A stretch of 64,000 nt of DNA from Spirometra erinaceieuropaei (taxonomy: Eukaryota; Platyhelminthes; Cestoda; Diphyllobothriidea; Diphyllobothriidae), in assembly GCA_902702965.1 (NCBI GenBank), contig CACRXP010000067.1, positions 735,616 to 799,615 of the forward strand, read 5' to 3'. The translations under genes were made by a program, and so were the position numbers. Under the pieces are notes generated by a model that saw only the letters and a program-made list of their open reading frames with translations, was not told the DNA's origin and made no database searches. The stretch's first letter is position 1. Each line of letters opens with the position of its first letter. Of the stretch, positions 43,380-55,114 are shown piece after piece.

Positions 43380-43950
43380 CTGAGACCACAATAGTTCAAA
43401 ATTGGTAATCGCGGTCGGCGAGGTTTGATTTTGCTGCCCCACCTGAGTGATACCATATGGTTAGCTTACTAAAACAATAGTAGGTAGCATAACTATCTTA
43501 ACCAATCGCTGCATTAGGAAGGGGAAGGGAGCACAAGCAAAGCTCGAAGCACGCCTTGGTGAAGCGCGTGAAAGCGGCGTGTTCACGCTCTCCCCGCGAC
43601 ACAGCCACCCGCTAGATTAAGGGGACAAGGAGGGTGCAACCAAAACTGGAAGGCCACGGAGGGAACCGTGTGGCGATTCGCAGTGCATGACCACCATAAT
43701 TGAACCGACAGACAATGACATTAGCAAGCCACCCGCTGGGTAAGGATAATAAAGGCAGCGCAAACAGGGCCAGAGGCAGGTGCAGTGAAGCGCGTGTGAA
43801 TTGATGTCTGAAGTAACCGAGGCTGGCGTATAAACACTCCTCCCCCGTGGCACAGTAATTCGCTGAATTAAAATTGTAGGGAAGATGCGTACTCACATCT
43901 ACTCCAATTTCTTACCAGGTGGGGCTGTAGGATCAAACCTCTCTAGGCTT
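43380..43950. repeat. Long direct repeat, copy A
   Basis: Shared in order with 44150-45145 (gataccatatggt, ggaaggg, gctcgaagcacgc, gcgacac-ccacccgctgg, taaccgaggctggcgta). Function unknown. It holds the empty site for the MITE in copy B. Confidence 0.7.
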
Positions 43951-44149
43951 TGTTTTACACATCGGCAAGCCTCCCGCTGTGCTGATATGTCGGCATTTTC
44001 ACCAGCGCTGGGTTGAACTGGTAGGATGTCACTGTATCATGTGAAGGGGTGGAGGATTTTTCTGTTGCCTGCATTCCTGGGTCAATGGGAGGTCAGTTTT
44101 TCCTGCGCTTTCGCAAAAAGTTACCACTGTGAGGAACATTTTGCGAGTA

Positions 44150-45145
44150 GGTTTGGTTCTGCCGCCCCAACTGACTGATACCATATGGTCAGCTTAGGTA
44201 GCATACCTAATTTAACCACCCGCTAAATAAGGAAGGGAAGGAGAGCATTAGCCGAGCTCGAAGCACGCGCAGGAAAGCGCGTCAAAGCGACGTGGGTTGG
44301 ATCGCAGTTGGTAGCCAGGAATGGGGAAGCGGACGGCGACCTTAACCCTAACCTCAACCTTAGGCGGTAACCGTTAACCCTAACGAAAACCGTAACCCTA
44401 ACCGAAATCGTAAACGTAACCGTTGTCCCCAGAAATAGCCGTAACTGAGAAGCCTAACAGTAATGCTGAAACCTATTCGTACGCTCAAACCCTAACCGTA
44501 ACCCGAAAACCTAAGCCTAAAGGCATGACGATAACCAAAAATCGGAAACAATCAACCGGTACCCTAATTTTAACCTCAAACGTAAAACGGAAGCCAAATG
44601 GGTCAGATGTGATTATGGAGCCCCACAAAAAAGTCTCAGTAAACAAACCCCCCCAGCCACCTGTAATACGTGGCCTGGCTACCAACTGCGATCTAGCCGC
44701 TACGTGTTCACACTCTTCCCGCGACACATCCACCCGCTGGATTAAGAGGAGAAGGGGGGTGCAATCAAAACTGGAAGGCTACGGAGGGAACCGCGCGGTA
44801 CTTCGTAGTGCATGGCCACTGTAGTGAAGCCGACGGAGTTCCACACTGTCCGAACAATTCCATTAATAAGTTTACTTGACCGCTCGCTGGGTAAGGATAA
44901 TGAAGAGAGCGTAAGCAGGGCTCGAACCACGCGGAGGGATGTACGTGTGAACTGATAACTACAGTAACCGAGGCTGGCGTAGAAGCACTCCCCCCCCCCT
45001 CCCGTGGCAGGGTCAATCGTGGGATTAAAATGGTACGGAAGATACAGATACGTGATATTTGTAAAGTCATCGTACTCGCATCTAATAAAATTGTTTTAGG
45101 AAGCTGATCATAAGTGAGGCTGTAGAACCAAACCACGCCAAAAAC
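44150..45145. repeat. Long direct repeat, copy B, interrupted by a MITE
   Basis: Parallel to 43380-43950, with the 404-bp element 44295-44698 inserted at the position of gcggcgtg in copy A. Confidence 0.7.
44295..44698. mobile_element. 404-bp MITE carrying CCCTAA-like repeats, copy 2
   Basis: Inverted ends ggttggatcgcagttggta / ggctagatcgcagttggta; flanks gcgacgtg (44287-44294) and gctacgtg (44699-44706) match at 7 of 8 positions. The uninterrupted copy of the host repeat has gcggcgtg once, which supports a true insertion with an 8-bp duplication. Confidence 0.85.
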
Positions 45146-46224
45146 TCCTTTGGTTCAGCTAGGGTGACTCCCCGTAAGAGCTACTTCGAGTCTCCTTCCG
45201 ACTGCTGCCATAGTGCTGATTCAAACTTAAACATTATCCCAGAAACGTGGGGTGTATGCGCAGAGTTCAACACTTATGTCAGAAGTGTCAGCGCAAAGGT
45301 GCGGCCAGAGGATCAACTATAGCTCGTGAACCTCTCAACACTTTCATCAGTATGGTCGCATGAATAGCCTTTACTTCAGCAATTTAGATCTACTTACGGG
45401 GGCAGATATTCGACAACTAAATTCACGGAGGTACGCTCTAGATGTGTCTTGTGAAGAAACCTCACAGTCCTTCAAGAAAAGGGTAATGCAGAAATGCAGT
45501 TATTAGAAAGGAAACCACACTCTTCACGTCTGCATTAGAACCTCTGCCTGTTTGTGACAATAAAAGCATTGACGTGGCCTGCGGAACATACAGTCTGCAG
45601 TGGAAAACTGACTTCTTACGCAAAACAAAAGTCATTTAACGATGTAAAGCCCCATACACGAAACGGCAAAATATCTACCATCTGAACTCCACGGCCAAGA
45701 CCACACTCGACAGAGTATGAGCCAGAGACCGTATACGCAGGACGTAAAACGACATCCAAATTTAATTCACACAAGTTGAAGTGCTTAATACGGTCGTCAT
45801 CTCCTGTTCCAATAATCTGTTAACGATCGGTCTCGTGTTGCTATGCAAAAACTTGTGGGATTTATAGGTGTGAGAGCCAATAATTCGTATTTTTAATCAT
45901 GCAGATTGGTTAAGGCCGGTGTCAGCTGAATTTCGTCGACCGTGTGCGGGATCCCAGTTCAGTTTTTTGAGTCTTAAGTAGAATAGCCAGTCGAGTTGTA
46001 CCCGCTGGTCCACTTAGAGCATGTCTATATCTTAAATAATCATCACTCGAATTAAAACGCACATTTTTTGGTTAGCTGAATTGTACCATGCATTTCCAAT
46101 GTGTCAACGCAGACCAGCACAATTTGCGGATATCTCCCCACCTGCATGCCAATTCTTTTCAGCATTGTTGTAGTTCCGTCCGCCTCCATAGATGTGGCTT
46201 TTGGAGATAATATATATCTATAGG
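45146..46224. other. No recognised feature
   Basis: No gene or known repeat was recognised. Confidence 0.35.
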
Positions 46225-46430
46225 AAGTGGAGGCGATCGCGGGAACAAGAGCTTTATTTGCCTGGCGTTTCGGATTCTCGCGCGAACAGTGACAGATACG
46301 GGTGATTTGTGGCCAGAAAGTTGCAGTATTCATAGGATGCAGTCGCTGTACACGAGTCACCCGTATCTTTCCCTGTCTCTGATTATGGGTTTGAGCGTGA
46401 ATCCGAGACGTCAGGCGAATAAGGGATCAG
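46225..46430. mobile_element. Inverted pair of PLE terminal repeats with hammerhead relics
   Basis: On the minus strand (46290-46230) the 3' half of an ACGT-type end remains (GAATCC, GAAAC, GCC, aggcaaataaagct). On the plus strand (46374-46420) CTGATTA, stem II and GAGAC with GTC remain. Both cores are damaged. Confidence 0.5.
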
Positions 46431-46660
46431 ATGTGATTATGTAGCAAACGCCAGCCACCTGTTATTGCAGGTGGGACCGGGGAAGGCACAGGCGACGAGT
46501 TCAAGTAGTTGTATGCAAAAGGGAAGCTATTGAAAATGCGCGGTTGTACTTTGAGTGGTTGAAAAATAGCTTCCCTAACCTCTAATCCTGACCCTAACCC
46601 CTAAACTTGACCCTTTACCCTAACTCCTTACACTGGCCCCTAATCCTAACACCAGCGGTA

Positions 46661-47689
46661 TTATGCCCATCAGATGGGGCTACATAACCGCATCTTACAA
46701 AATAAAGCTATTATTCCCTCATTGAGGGATTGACTACTTGCCTTTACCCGTTCTTCATTTAGCGAACAATTATTGCAAAGCATGCAGTCTATGAACGACT
46801 AATGAACCCCCCCCCCTCACCTGCTATCATCTCCATTCATGCGACTTGACCACTTTGTCAAACCGAGCGAAAAGGATTTGGATGAAAAGTTAGGTGACGG
46901 CTAATTCAAAGACAATCATTCCAGCCCACATACTGCAGTGTGTACATGAGGAAGTTAGCCCGGCACTCGCATGCTCGTACTGTACTCATCGCCGGACATG
47001 AGAGAACAGCGCCTAGGGAGCGGTGCTATACGCTGGCAGGAAAGGGTGCTGAAAGTCCGGGGGGGGGGTTATGCAGTACCGAGTTTTTGAACAAGACTCA
47101 CGGCTGCCCCATCTACCTCGAATTCACTACGCGGGAACCAGGCTGCGCGCGGCACGCGTAGATGGCCTGTTTGTCGTTGTCGGCCCGAGCGCGCCTTTGA
47201 CTTTTTTGATATTTTTTCAACATCAGCGGTTAGTAGATGAGAGAGGAAGGGGGTGCAGTAAATGCTGCGCAAGTCATCGATGCTGCGCTCACTCGGTGGT
47301 GGTCACGGTGGACGTTGTCGCTTACGGCTGTCGAACAGTCATCCCTCACTCTGGTATGAGATTGCATTTGCAATCAAAACAATGTAATAATATACAGTAC
47401 GTGGCCTATCTTATGAAATCTGATAACGGAATCTGATGAGAGAATTTCTGGACGCCTTGAAAGTTGAGCATTTTGTTTGCCCATCCACTTCCTTTAATAA
47501 AATGTCCTTTTCTTGCGCAGAAATCGTGTTTGCGTAATTATACCAAGTAAAATATCAGTAAATTTTAGCGAAAATGGACGTTGGAATATATTCGTGCAAT
47601 CTCCTATGCTAATACATGTCCTAGACTCCGGTTACGCATTTGAGCGACTTTTTCATTGAAAGGACAGTATTTGCCCGCGAGAGATTTAA
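46661..47689. other. No recognised feature
   Basis: Contains a G-run near 47060-47068. No convincing gene was found. Confidence 0.35.
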
Positions 47690-47920
47690 TAAACAGATTA
47701 AGTTGGACTTGAAATTTTTTTATGTCCGATGCTAACCGTGGTAATCAACTTGCAAACGCAAAGGTTATTTTGAGAAAACCATACGTTTTATCAATTCCTA
47801 AAAGTCAAATTAGCAGATCTGTGCGATTTGGTGCCCAAAAGTGCAGTAATAACGCAAATAGGGATTCCTTTGTTTAAATACGCTGAAATTGTTTTGCCGT
47901 TTGGAAAATTCTACCTTATG
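47690..47920 (+). repeat. Interspersed repeat shared with 52140-52350
   Basis: Common blocks include gctaaccgtgg, aaccatacgttttat-like, aaagtgcagtaataacgcaaa and gtttggaaaatt. The 52-kb copy lies beside a PLE hammerhead, so it may be an unassigned PLE or foldback part. Confidence 0.55.
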
Positions 47921-49781
47921 TCACATAGATGACCACCACGGAATGGTCATTTCCAGCTGTAAACATATGAAACACTACTTGTCGTGTAGTTTAGCTTCTG
48001 TGCACATCTCACTCAGAAATAGAACGAGCAAAACATTAATAGTTTCAGCAAAATATCAGAATTTATATGGGTACTCTGCCGTGCATTCATAATCGAAGAA
48101 CGGAGTCTAAAAACGAGCAAAAACACTGGAAATGGCCTCCGTATATCGAAAAAGACATGTTCTTACGTTCACGGTAGAAAAATATTAGCATTTCTCAGCA
48201 ACGCGAAAGAAACAGCCAAACGTGTCACATTTTTACTTGACCTCACCGTGCAAAAATGCCAGGTACGCAGAGATCCGTCAACAGAATGCAGTAATAAAGC
48301 ACTTCCTAAAGGGGTAGCTTATTAAGGAAGACTTTCTTACTCATCAAAGGCATATTCGTTGTTGACGTTTGTTGTGGACAGACATTTTTTCTCGAAAATG
48401 AAGTTTGATGTTTGAATGAGTCTTCACATGTGACCCAAACGACCATTTTCGTGGAACGTAGCGCCCGAACACTCACTAATTCGGTAAATGCCTTCAAGAA
48501 TAATCTTATTTAAAGTTCTCAACGGACAGGTAATTCAGAATCTGTCTTTATGGACGATCGGGTGAAAACACTGAAAATCATGAAGTATTCAGCAACATTT
48601 CGAGGCCGATCGGTAACTCCACGTAATCCAAAAAACGAGAAATGTAAATTAATTTAACGGAAAAAATTTATCTCGATAAACACGAAAATTGTACGTTTAA
48701 GATCACGCCTGTCGGTTCCATTTAAATTTATTAGGCACCGGCCGGCCTCGTGGCATGTCACCTTATGAAAACTTTTGACCCTACGACATCCCTATCGGTG
48801 AAATCAAGCAAAATCCAGCTTCTCTTCTTGAACCCCATCTCATTTAAGTCAATCAAATAAAATAAAGGAGGACTCACTGGAAAAGTGTTTTGGAATCTGC
48901 ACTCATGATATAGGCAGTTGAAAAAACCGTCATATATGAAATCACACTATTTATTACACGATATTCAGATGTAAACTTCACGGGAACACTATTATTAGAT
49001 GTTATTTTATTTCTACTTTCATATTTACTACGTTTACGGCATGAGAATACATTCTATACATCTAAAAACTTAGTTTACTAAATAAAAGCCATTTCTGACG
49101 TTTTCGAAGCATTGGGCTTTTCTAAAAAAAATCGGCATTTCTAAACAACGCAACACTGCCTTTAGTATTTCTTTTATGTTTTTAATTCTCTTAAACTTGT
49201 AATTAATTAACATAGACACTGGACTAATGAAATGATGTCGGTTTGCGAGTGATTATTAAGAATTCCTAAATTTCGACACATTTCATGAGTTAGGTCACTA
49301 ACTGTATATGTGTTTTGGTCATTGGAGAAAGGGGCTAGTGAATCCAACGCTATTTTGACGGGAGACATTGACACGGGCGCTCTGTCTTCCGTGGTCAACG
49401 CCGACCCCAGACGGTGGTTGCACGTCGCCACAACGTGCTCAACGTACCCGACTTACAAACATTACTCACATCCTATGTCACCCTCCCTTTCCCCCCCTTG
49501 CACCAATGACCATAACATGCCGATCTCGTCCAGCGGATTGCGTGGGAACGATGAGCGTTAGTAGGCCCTGAGTCACTTATAAACCCTGAGAGTTTCTCTT
49601 ATCTGCAGTTTCTATGTAACTATATTTGGCTGGTGATGAGTTACCGAAAACACGTGTTTGCAAAAGTAACTTTCCAAATACGGGTCATTTAGGGTCTCGA
49701 ATGCTAGTTAAGCCCCACTCACTGATTTTAGATGGTTTGTTTTGATCAGCTATTTAACCAGGCTGAATGGTCTCCTTAGAA

Positions 49782-49785
<4 letters not shown>
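47921..49785. other. No recognised gene
   Basis: AT-rich. A foldback-end scrap (cacatttcatgagttagg) is near 49277-49295. Confidence 0.35.

Positions 49786-49818
<33 letters not shown>
49786..49818. repeat. (TA)n microsatellite
   Basis: About 16 TA units abutting the SINE palindrome. Confidence 0.9.
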
Positions 49819-49820
<2 letters not shown>

Positions 49821-50087
49821 CAGAATGGTATTGCCGACAAAGACAAGGGAGACTGGAATGGCCATTTCTGGCTTATTAGCCGTCGTCAGCCAGCCATACC
49901 CAAGCCCAAAGTGTGGAACACCCGAGCCTCGAACTCGCGACCTGTTGACTTCTAAACCAACAGGTCGCGAGTTCGAGGCTCGGGTGTTCCACACTTCGGG
50001 CTTGGTTATGGCTGGCTGACGACGGCTAATAAGCCAAAAATGGCCATTCCAGTCTCCCTTGTCTTTTGTCGGCAATACCATTCTGCC
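49819..50087. repeat. SINE-1 palindrome, 129/130-bp arms
   Basis: Arms 49819-49947 (minus-sense SINE) and 49958-50087 (plus-sense SINE) are almost exact complements with a 10-base spacer. The plus copy continues into a 5' block to ~50203. The symmetric arms end at the same SINE position (ggcagaatgg). Confidence 0.9.
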
Positions 50088-50449
50088 TATCTATCATGCG
50101 CCGCTGTGCGGCTGCTGGTTGGGCTCGAGAGAGAGTCCATAAGGCACAACGGAACGAGTGGGTTCCGTATGAACGATCGGTGAGCGCCCCCTAACATTAT
50201 ATATATATATATCCATTTGTATGATTTAGATGAGAGTAACCTGGAAGGCCTAAGGTTTTTTCTGCACTATTCAGTCGCCAACGCAAAGACACATCCAATG
50301 AGGTGGCTGCCATCACATTCTAAATGCCTACATGACTTGACCGAAATAACTGTCCTATCGGTCTGGAATATGACCAGTCCGAGGAGTGCAAATTTGACAA
50401 AAAGGAATTTTAGTATGTCTTTTGGTTTTTAGAAGTACAGCAGATATGC

Positions 50450-51225
50450 TATCTTATGAAATGTTGGCCGGAATTCTGAAGTATTTTTTGATTTGGAAAG
50501 CATAACCACAAGATATGTCAGTCACGTCAGGATTTCAGCTTTGGAATGGGCTTCTTTTCGGCACCCTGCAAAGAATGACTGCCTGAAGAGCATGTTTTTT
50601 GCTAATTATTTAGATGCCCTTGTATAATTAATTATATTATTCAGGAAACATGCCTGCAAATATTGTTGCCCGTACTCATTGGGAAGCAAAATACGTCTTC
50701 ATCAAAATTTGTAGAGGGAGAGTATCTTTTAGTTTGGAAAAGTCTCTATTCATGAGATGTTTCAAGTCTGTGAAATGTCCATCCCACACTTGCATTGCAC
50801 ACTTAATGAGCGTTATATGGCGCCCTCTGAAAAGGGGCATGTACACAGCATGTGGTTTTAAAACCCTGAATGCAAGCCTATCGGCAGGTGGACAAAGAAT
50901 AATTTGAAAATCAAAAGTGTTTTCTGAAACCGGAGGTATGCATGTTGAAGAAAGCGTTATTTGCCACCAAATATGCATAATAAGCATTATTTTTGTGCAC
51001 GTTTCTACAAATACAACTGAATGCATAAGGGCATCGGGAATCAATGGGAAAAACGCATGCTACTTGAGTTGTTGTTTTTTTCAGAAGGTAGTTTTTGCAG
51101 ACGGCCAACGTCACTGAAATGCACTGCAGTTATGCTGCAATACGATTTATACTAAGACTCTACTTAACTCCCTGTTTTTCCAATCGAGAACACATTTCGG
51201 AATTTTCGCTTAACAGTTCTGTAAT
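50450..51225. mobile_element. Foldback element
   Basis: Starts atcttatgaaatgttggcc; arms with inverted aaacatgc..., gcatgttttttgc and gcatgctacttgag-type blocks. Diverged from the others. Confidence 0.5.
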
Positions 51226-52139
51226 TGCGACGTTTGCAGAAGGCAACCACTAGTAAAAAAAAACGTTGAAATTCAAAGTGTCCGACGCTCGCCCCGAGTT
51301 ATACTCTCAGTCGGCAGCCTCCTTAACCATGGCGTTTAACGCGCCGTGATAGAGGAGAGCGTGTGTCAGATTTATTGCAGTAAGGAGTGCGCTGATTGGT
51401 CGAAAGGGAAGGCACGCCAGTATTGACCTCACTCGCCTTCGCTCCCTCTCTCTCGCTATTTCTCTTCCTTTAACTCATGTACCTGTGATCTCTCCGGGTC
51501 TTTAGGCCGTCCTACGTCTGAAGCATGCTGCACGTAGGTTCAGCAACTGCAACAGCAGCAGCAGCAGCAGTTAAGACCTCGGGGAGACGCATTACGACCG
51601 CCAGACAAACGCAGGCCATGAGACAATCAGGCCAGCGTTTTAGTACGGCGAGGCGAGAAATTGCAGCCCATTTAGAAAGGTGGGGGAACAGGGAGCGGGG
51701 AGGGCAATTAGAACACTCGTAGATTCCGTCTTTTGGACTAGCGGTTTGCAGTCATCGGGGAAAAAGTCCTGACTCAGAAAGGGCATTCAAGCGGAGCACA
51801 GTTCGGGTTGATTTATGTCGTCTGTAAAAACTCCGGCTTATTGCCTTAAAAAGAAGTAAATTCCAAGGGAGTACAGAAAACCAACTGAGGTCCATTTCTC
51901 TCGTAATTTACCATACTGAGAGCAGCGGTATCAGTTAAGAGCCCCGACTGGTGCTCCGCCGACATTCTGCCTCTTCATAACACGCCTGGGAGAGTTTGGA
52001 TTTACCAATGGGTCCTCCAACCTTCCAATATATTTTCGGGCGGGCTCCTATACCTGTCCTGGATTTTGGCTGCGCATCTGAGTGTGTTTTACTTTGACAG
52101 GAGCGTAAGAAACGTTCCAGAGTTTTACTAACCAGAGCT
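51226..52139. other. No recognised gene
   Basis: A short (CAG)n tract (~51555-51572) gives a spurious Ala-rich frame. Confidence 0.35.
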
Positions 52140-52350
52140 TTCCGCACTTAAAAATTGATTATTTGCCCGAGACTAACCGTGGAAATCAGTCTGCGAACAC
52201 TGGTCATTTCTTAGGGAACCAGACGTTTTACCGATTTTTTAAAGTCAGATTAGCGAATGTGTGCAATTTCTTCCCCAAAGTGCAGTAATAACGCAAACAA
52301 TTAAGCCCTAATTTGACTGGGTCGAAACTGTTTTACAATTTGGAAAATTA
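52140..52350 (+). repeat. Interspersed repeat shared with 47690-47920
   Basis: Same block order as the partner, ending ggaaaattatattc just before the hammerhead at 52365. Confidence 0.55.
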
Positions 52351-52364
52351 TATTCAAAAGTCAA

Positions 52365-52404
52365 TTGGCTAACATATGTTTTCGGTAATTCCTCATCAGG
52401 CCTG
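52365..52404 (-). ncRNA. Hammerhead ribozyme, 10-nt palindrome type, core intact
   Basis: CTGATGA (52399-52393), a minimal stem II GG-AATTA-CC, GAAA, perfect palindrome AACATATGTT as stem III, H17 = A, stem I GGC/GCC. It lies about 100 bases downstream of the PLE nuclease at 52500-52920. Confidence 0.6.
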
Positions 52405-52499
52405 TACGTGTACAAGGGAAATGATCTGTCTAATTGTCGACAGGGTATAAATGCGTCTCGGGGGTAGGGTTAATCGGACTCCATGTTCCCACGCCGCCC

Positions 52500-52920
52500 G
52501 CATGACGGAGTCAACGTGTTGAGGACGATTGAGTTGGGGTTGGAGTGGGAGAGGGGGAAGTAGAGGGGTTCCGGTTAGATTGTAAGCGCTGTGAGTATGT
52601 GTGACTGCTCTCAGTGCGTCGCGACGGCGTGCGATCAACGTCCGGAATCGGCCAGGACAGACAGACTGCTTGTGTCAGCGTCTTCTGACAACAGAGTGCT
52701 GGGTTAGCCAGTCGAATGGCCACTGCTTCGGCTGTGGCTAGCACCCGTTTGCGGAGGCCTTTAAAGTAGTGTGCCGGTGCCCGGTAGATAACTTTAAAAG
52801 CTTCCTTAGCGTCGGTTTGATTATTCTTATCGATTAGATGTGCAAGAATTGAACTCGAAATCGATCGATATTCACCTCTACCTAGCCAGGCAGGCATGTG
52901 TTCGCGTATTCTCTTTTCCA
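52500..52920 (-). pseudogene. PLE GIY-YIG endonuclease C-terminal part
   Basis: RIREHMPAWLGRGEY (partly off frame), then ILAHLIDKNNQTDAKEAFKV, AVAIRLANPALCCQK and CLSWP, followed by a Ser/Pro/Thr tail. It is similar to the split copy at 8020-8225. The GIY and YIG motifs lie upstream and are missing. Confidence 0.7.
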
Positions 52921-53622
52921 GACGCCTGTTGTCACAGAAATTACTACGGCCGAATAGTCATTTTAGCGGAAACACTGTAACAAGACGAGTGACAAAAGAA
53001 TGGAACTCTGCCATCTCCAGCACCTCCTCATGGCAATGGTATCTGCAGAACCTCATTAAACACGACCCGATGGCAGGCCGGCCAAGAAAACTGGTGAAAA
53101 CCTCCACACATCGACGGTGATGCTGAGGCAATCTCGAGTTTTCTAGGATAGCTGAAGATCGACATCATGCGCCAGGCGGAGTCAACGATGTAACAATTTA
53201 ACATCTCCTACCACGAGGTTTGACATCAAACATCATCATCTAATGTGATTCCTGCGAAGCTAGATACATTGGAGGGACCGGCAAACGGCAGCAGGCCCGT
53301 GTTAGAGAATGCATCTGGGCAATGTGGAGGGTCGGCCCGTACTTGCTGGTGGTGGAGCACTGCGCGTGCGCTGGACGCACGTTCGTATTCCAGAATTCCG
53401 AAATCAGGGGCCGAGGAAATGACCGTGTGATCAAAGAAACTGTAGGGGACAAGGATCATTAACCGTTGCCTGACCCTTCCAGCAGTCTAGCAAGCTCTCT
53501 GGACGCAGCTCAACGAACGAAAGAATGAACGTGAGCCTAGGCCACAGGTGAATCCAAACACGGCCAGTCCGTGGCGGAAACACGCGTAATCGCACCAAAA
53601 ACCGGATTCGACAAAGACGTAG
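52921..53622. other. No recognised gene
   Basis: The frame 52896-53120 reads RVTKEWNSAISSTS, which faintly resembles a LINE end, but not enough to call. Confidence 0.3.
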
Positions 53623-53782
53623 TTCATCGATATTTTGGCAGATTTTGAATAATTCATATTGACCCAACTGTGAAAAACTCGGCCTTCCCCCTTACTGCGT
53701 GGGTTCGAATCCCACCGAGGCGCCGAGTTTTTCACAGTTGGGTCAATATGAATTATTCAAAATCTGCCAAAATATCAATGAA
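53623..53782. repeat. SINE-2 palindrome, 61-bp arms
   Basis: Arms 53623-53683 and 53722-53782 are complementary with few mismatches. The 38-base loop contains the tRNA-like B box (gggttcgaatccc). Confidence 0.85.
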
Positions 53783-53939
53783 TCACGTGAGTCTAGTAGT
53801 CATCTGGTGGATTCTAGGTGAATTACTTAGGAAATCCTGCTTGGGCAGTCAACTTACTGTATCAGATTTGGTGGATTCCAGACGTTGCAGTATGTTGGGT
53901 GGGTAACCTGACCCAAGTGTGATAAAACTCGCGTCGTTC

Positions 53940-54055
53940 GGCGGGGCCTCGTAGCTCAGGTGGTTAGAGCGTTGGCTGTACTAAAGCCTTCCCCCTTACT
54001 GCGTGTGTTCGAATCCCACCGAGGCGCCGAGTTTTTCACAGTTGGGTCAATATGA
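53940..54055 (+). repeat. SINE-2, best copy
   Basis: ggcctcgtagctcaggtgg (A box), tagagcgttggctgt, B box tgttcgaatccc, then gccgagtttttcacagttgg. It is clearly tRNA-derived. The anticodon region is expanded, so it is not a functional tRNA. Confidence 0.8.
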
Positions 54056-54570
54056 AAGACGTAGTTGTTAACACTTCTGCCTCATCGCTACCCCGCAGAC
54101 AAGGAGATGTGCAGTCAGAGGGACGAAAGCAAGATTAACAGCAACTAAGATCAACGCGGACTACAGAGATCATCGGTGTGCGTATGCGGACAATGAGCGT
54201 TGGAACGAAGGCAAAGGGATTAGCGGTCTCGCTCGCCCGTCCTCACCGTTGTGTCGACTGATATGATAAATCTGCGTGCCTAACGCCGTGTTAACGTGTG
54301 GTACGATACTAATTTACGGCGATGAAAGCTTAATGCCATTTTCTACCATGTACGGTTGGGCAACCAGTCTGGAAAATTTACGCCGAAACACGCGTGTATG
54401 GGCTTTTGGGCTAGTACCTGAGCTGTTACTATGGTATTACCTTACCCTAAAGATTATTTTATTTCCAAAGAATCTTACCTATTTCAGACTAAATTCCCTA
54501 GGATGCTTGGTTTCCAATACATATGTATTTTTTGAAGATAATATGTTCATTGGGAAAAGTAAGAACATTT
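54056..54570. other. No recognised feature
   Basis: No gene or catalogued repeat was recognised. Confidence 0.35.
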
Positions 54571-54616
54571 CTAGTAAATTTTCGACTTCGATTCCTCGGG
54601 TCATCTTCAGACCTGA
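54571..54616 (-). ncRNA. Hammerhead ribozyme, AATT type, core intact
   Basis: CTGAAGA (54610-54604), stem II GAC/GTC, GAAA, AATT, U17, stem I GGT/ACT (U-A, G-C, G-U). An extra U lies after CTGAAGA. It directly follows the PLE nuclease remnant at 54620-55060. Confidence 0.6.
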
Positions 54617-54619
54617 GTA

Positions 54620-55060
54620 AATGCACAAATAACTGTCGGCGTTCAATCCTACCCAACAAAATCAATACCTCTCCGGCCTTTCTGCCAGTAAATGTCTGCC
54701 GTAAAAATTATTGTGCATCGATTGGTTCTCGCCTCTACCACTCATCCGTGAAAGTTTTTTATATGGCGTCTAACTTATTTGAGTGCATGGTTTCAAAAAA
54801 TTCTCGGCCTTTTTGGCAGAGCAGACGCCGACGATGTGAGTCTTGTATTATGCAAAAGTATGCCCGGTATCCAATATGTGCATGACCATTTGAGATAGGT
54901 GGTCTCGCCTCTTAACAGCTAACTGACGCTCGTGGATACGTGTGGAGCGGACTTTCCAGTTTGGCCACAATATACGGCATCGCAAGTTTCGCGTGGGAAC
55001 TTGTATACGAACTCCTTCTTCTGCAGATAGTCAGCACTCTCCTAAGGCTTAGGTTTTCAA
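54620..55060 (-). pseudogene. PLE GIY-YIG endonuclease, frameshifted
   Basis: Minus-strand pieces LQKKEFVYKFPRETCDAVYC, GQTGKSA, RQLAVKRRDHLSQMVMHILD, then QKGREFFETMHSNKLDAI. They match the family of 57890-58130 (KKEVVYKIPFNTCNAVYCGQ). FVY and VYCGQTGK keep the catalytic core pattern. Several frameshifts. Confidence 0.7.
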
Positions 55061-55114
55061 AAACTTTTCCTTTTACCGAATAATTTTAAACCCAACCTGC
55101 CCTACACTTACAGT

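Noticed and set aside
51525..51722. Ala- and Arg-rich frame
   Set aside because: Driven by a short (CAG)n run; no motif or splice support.
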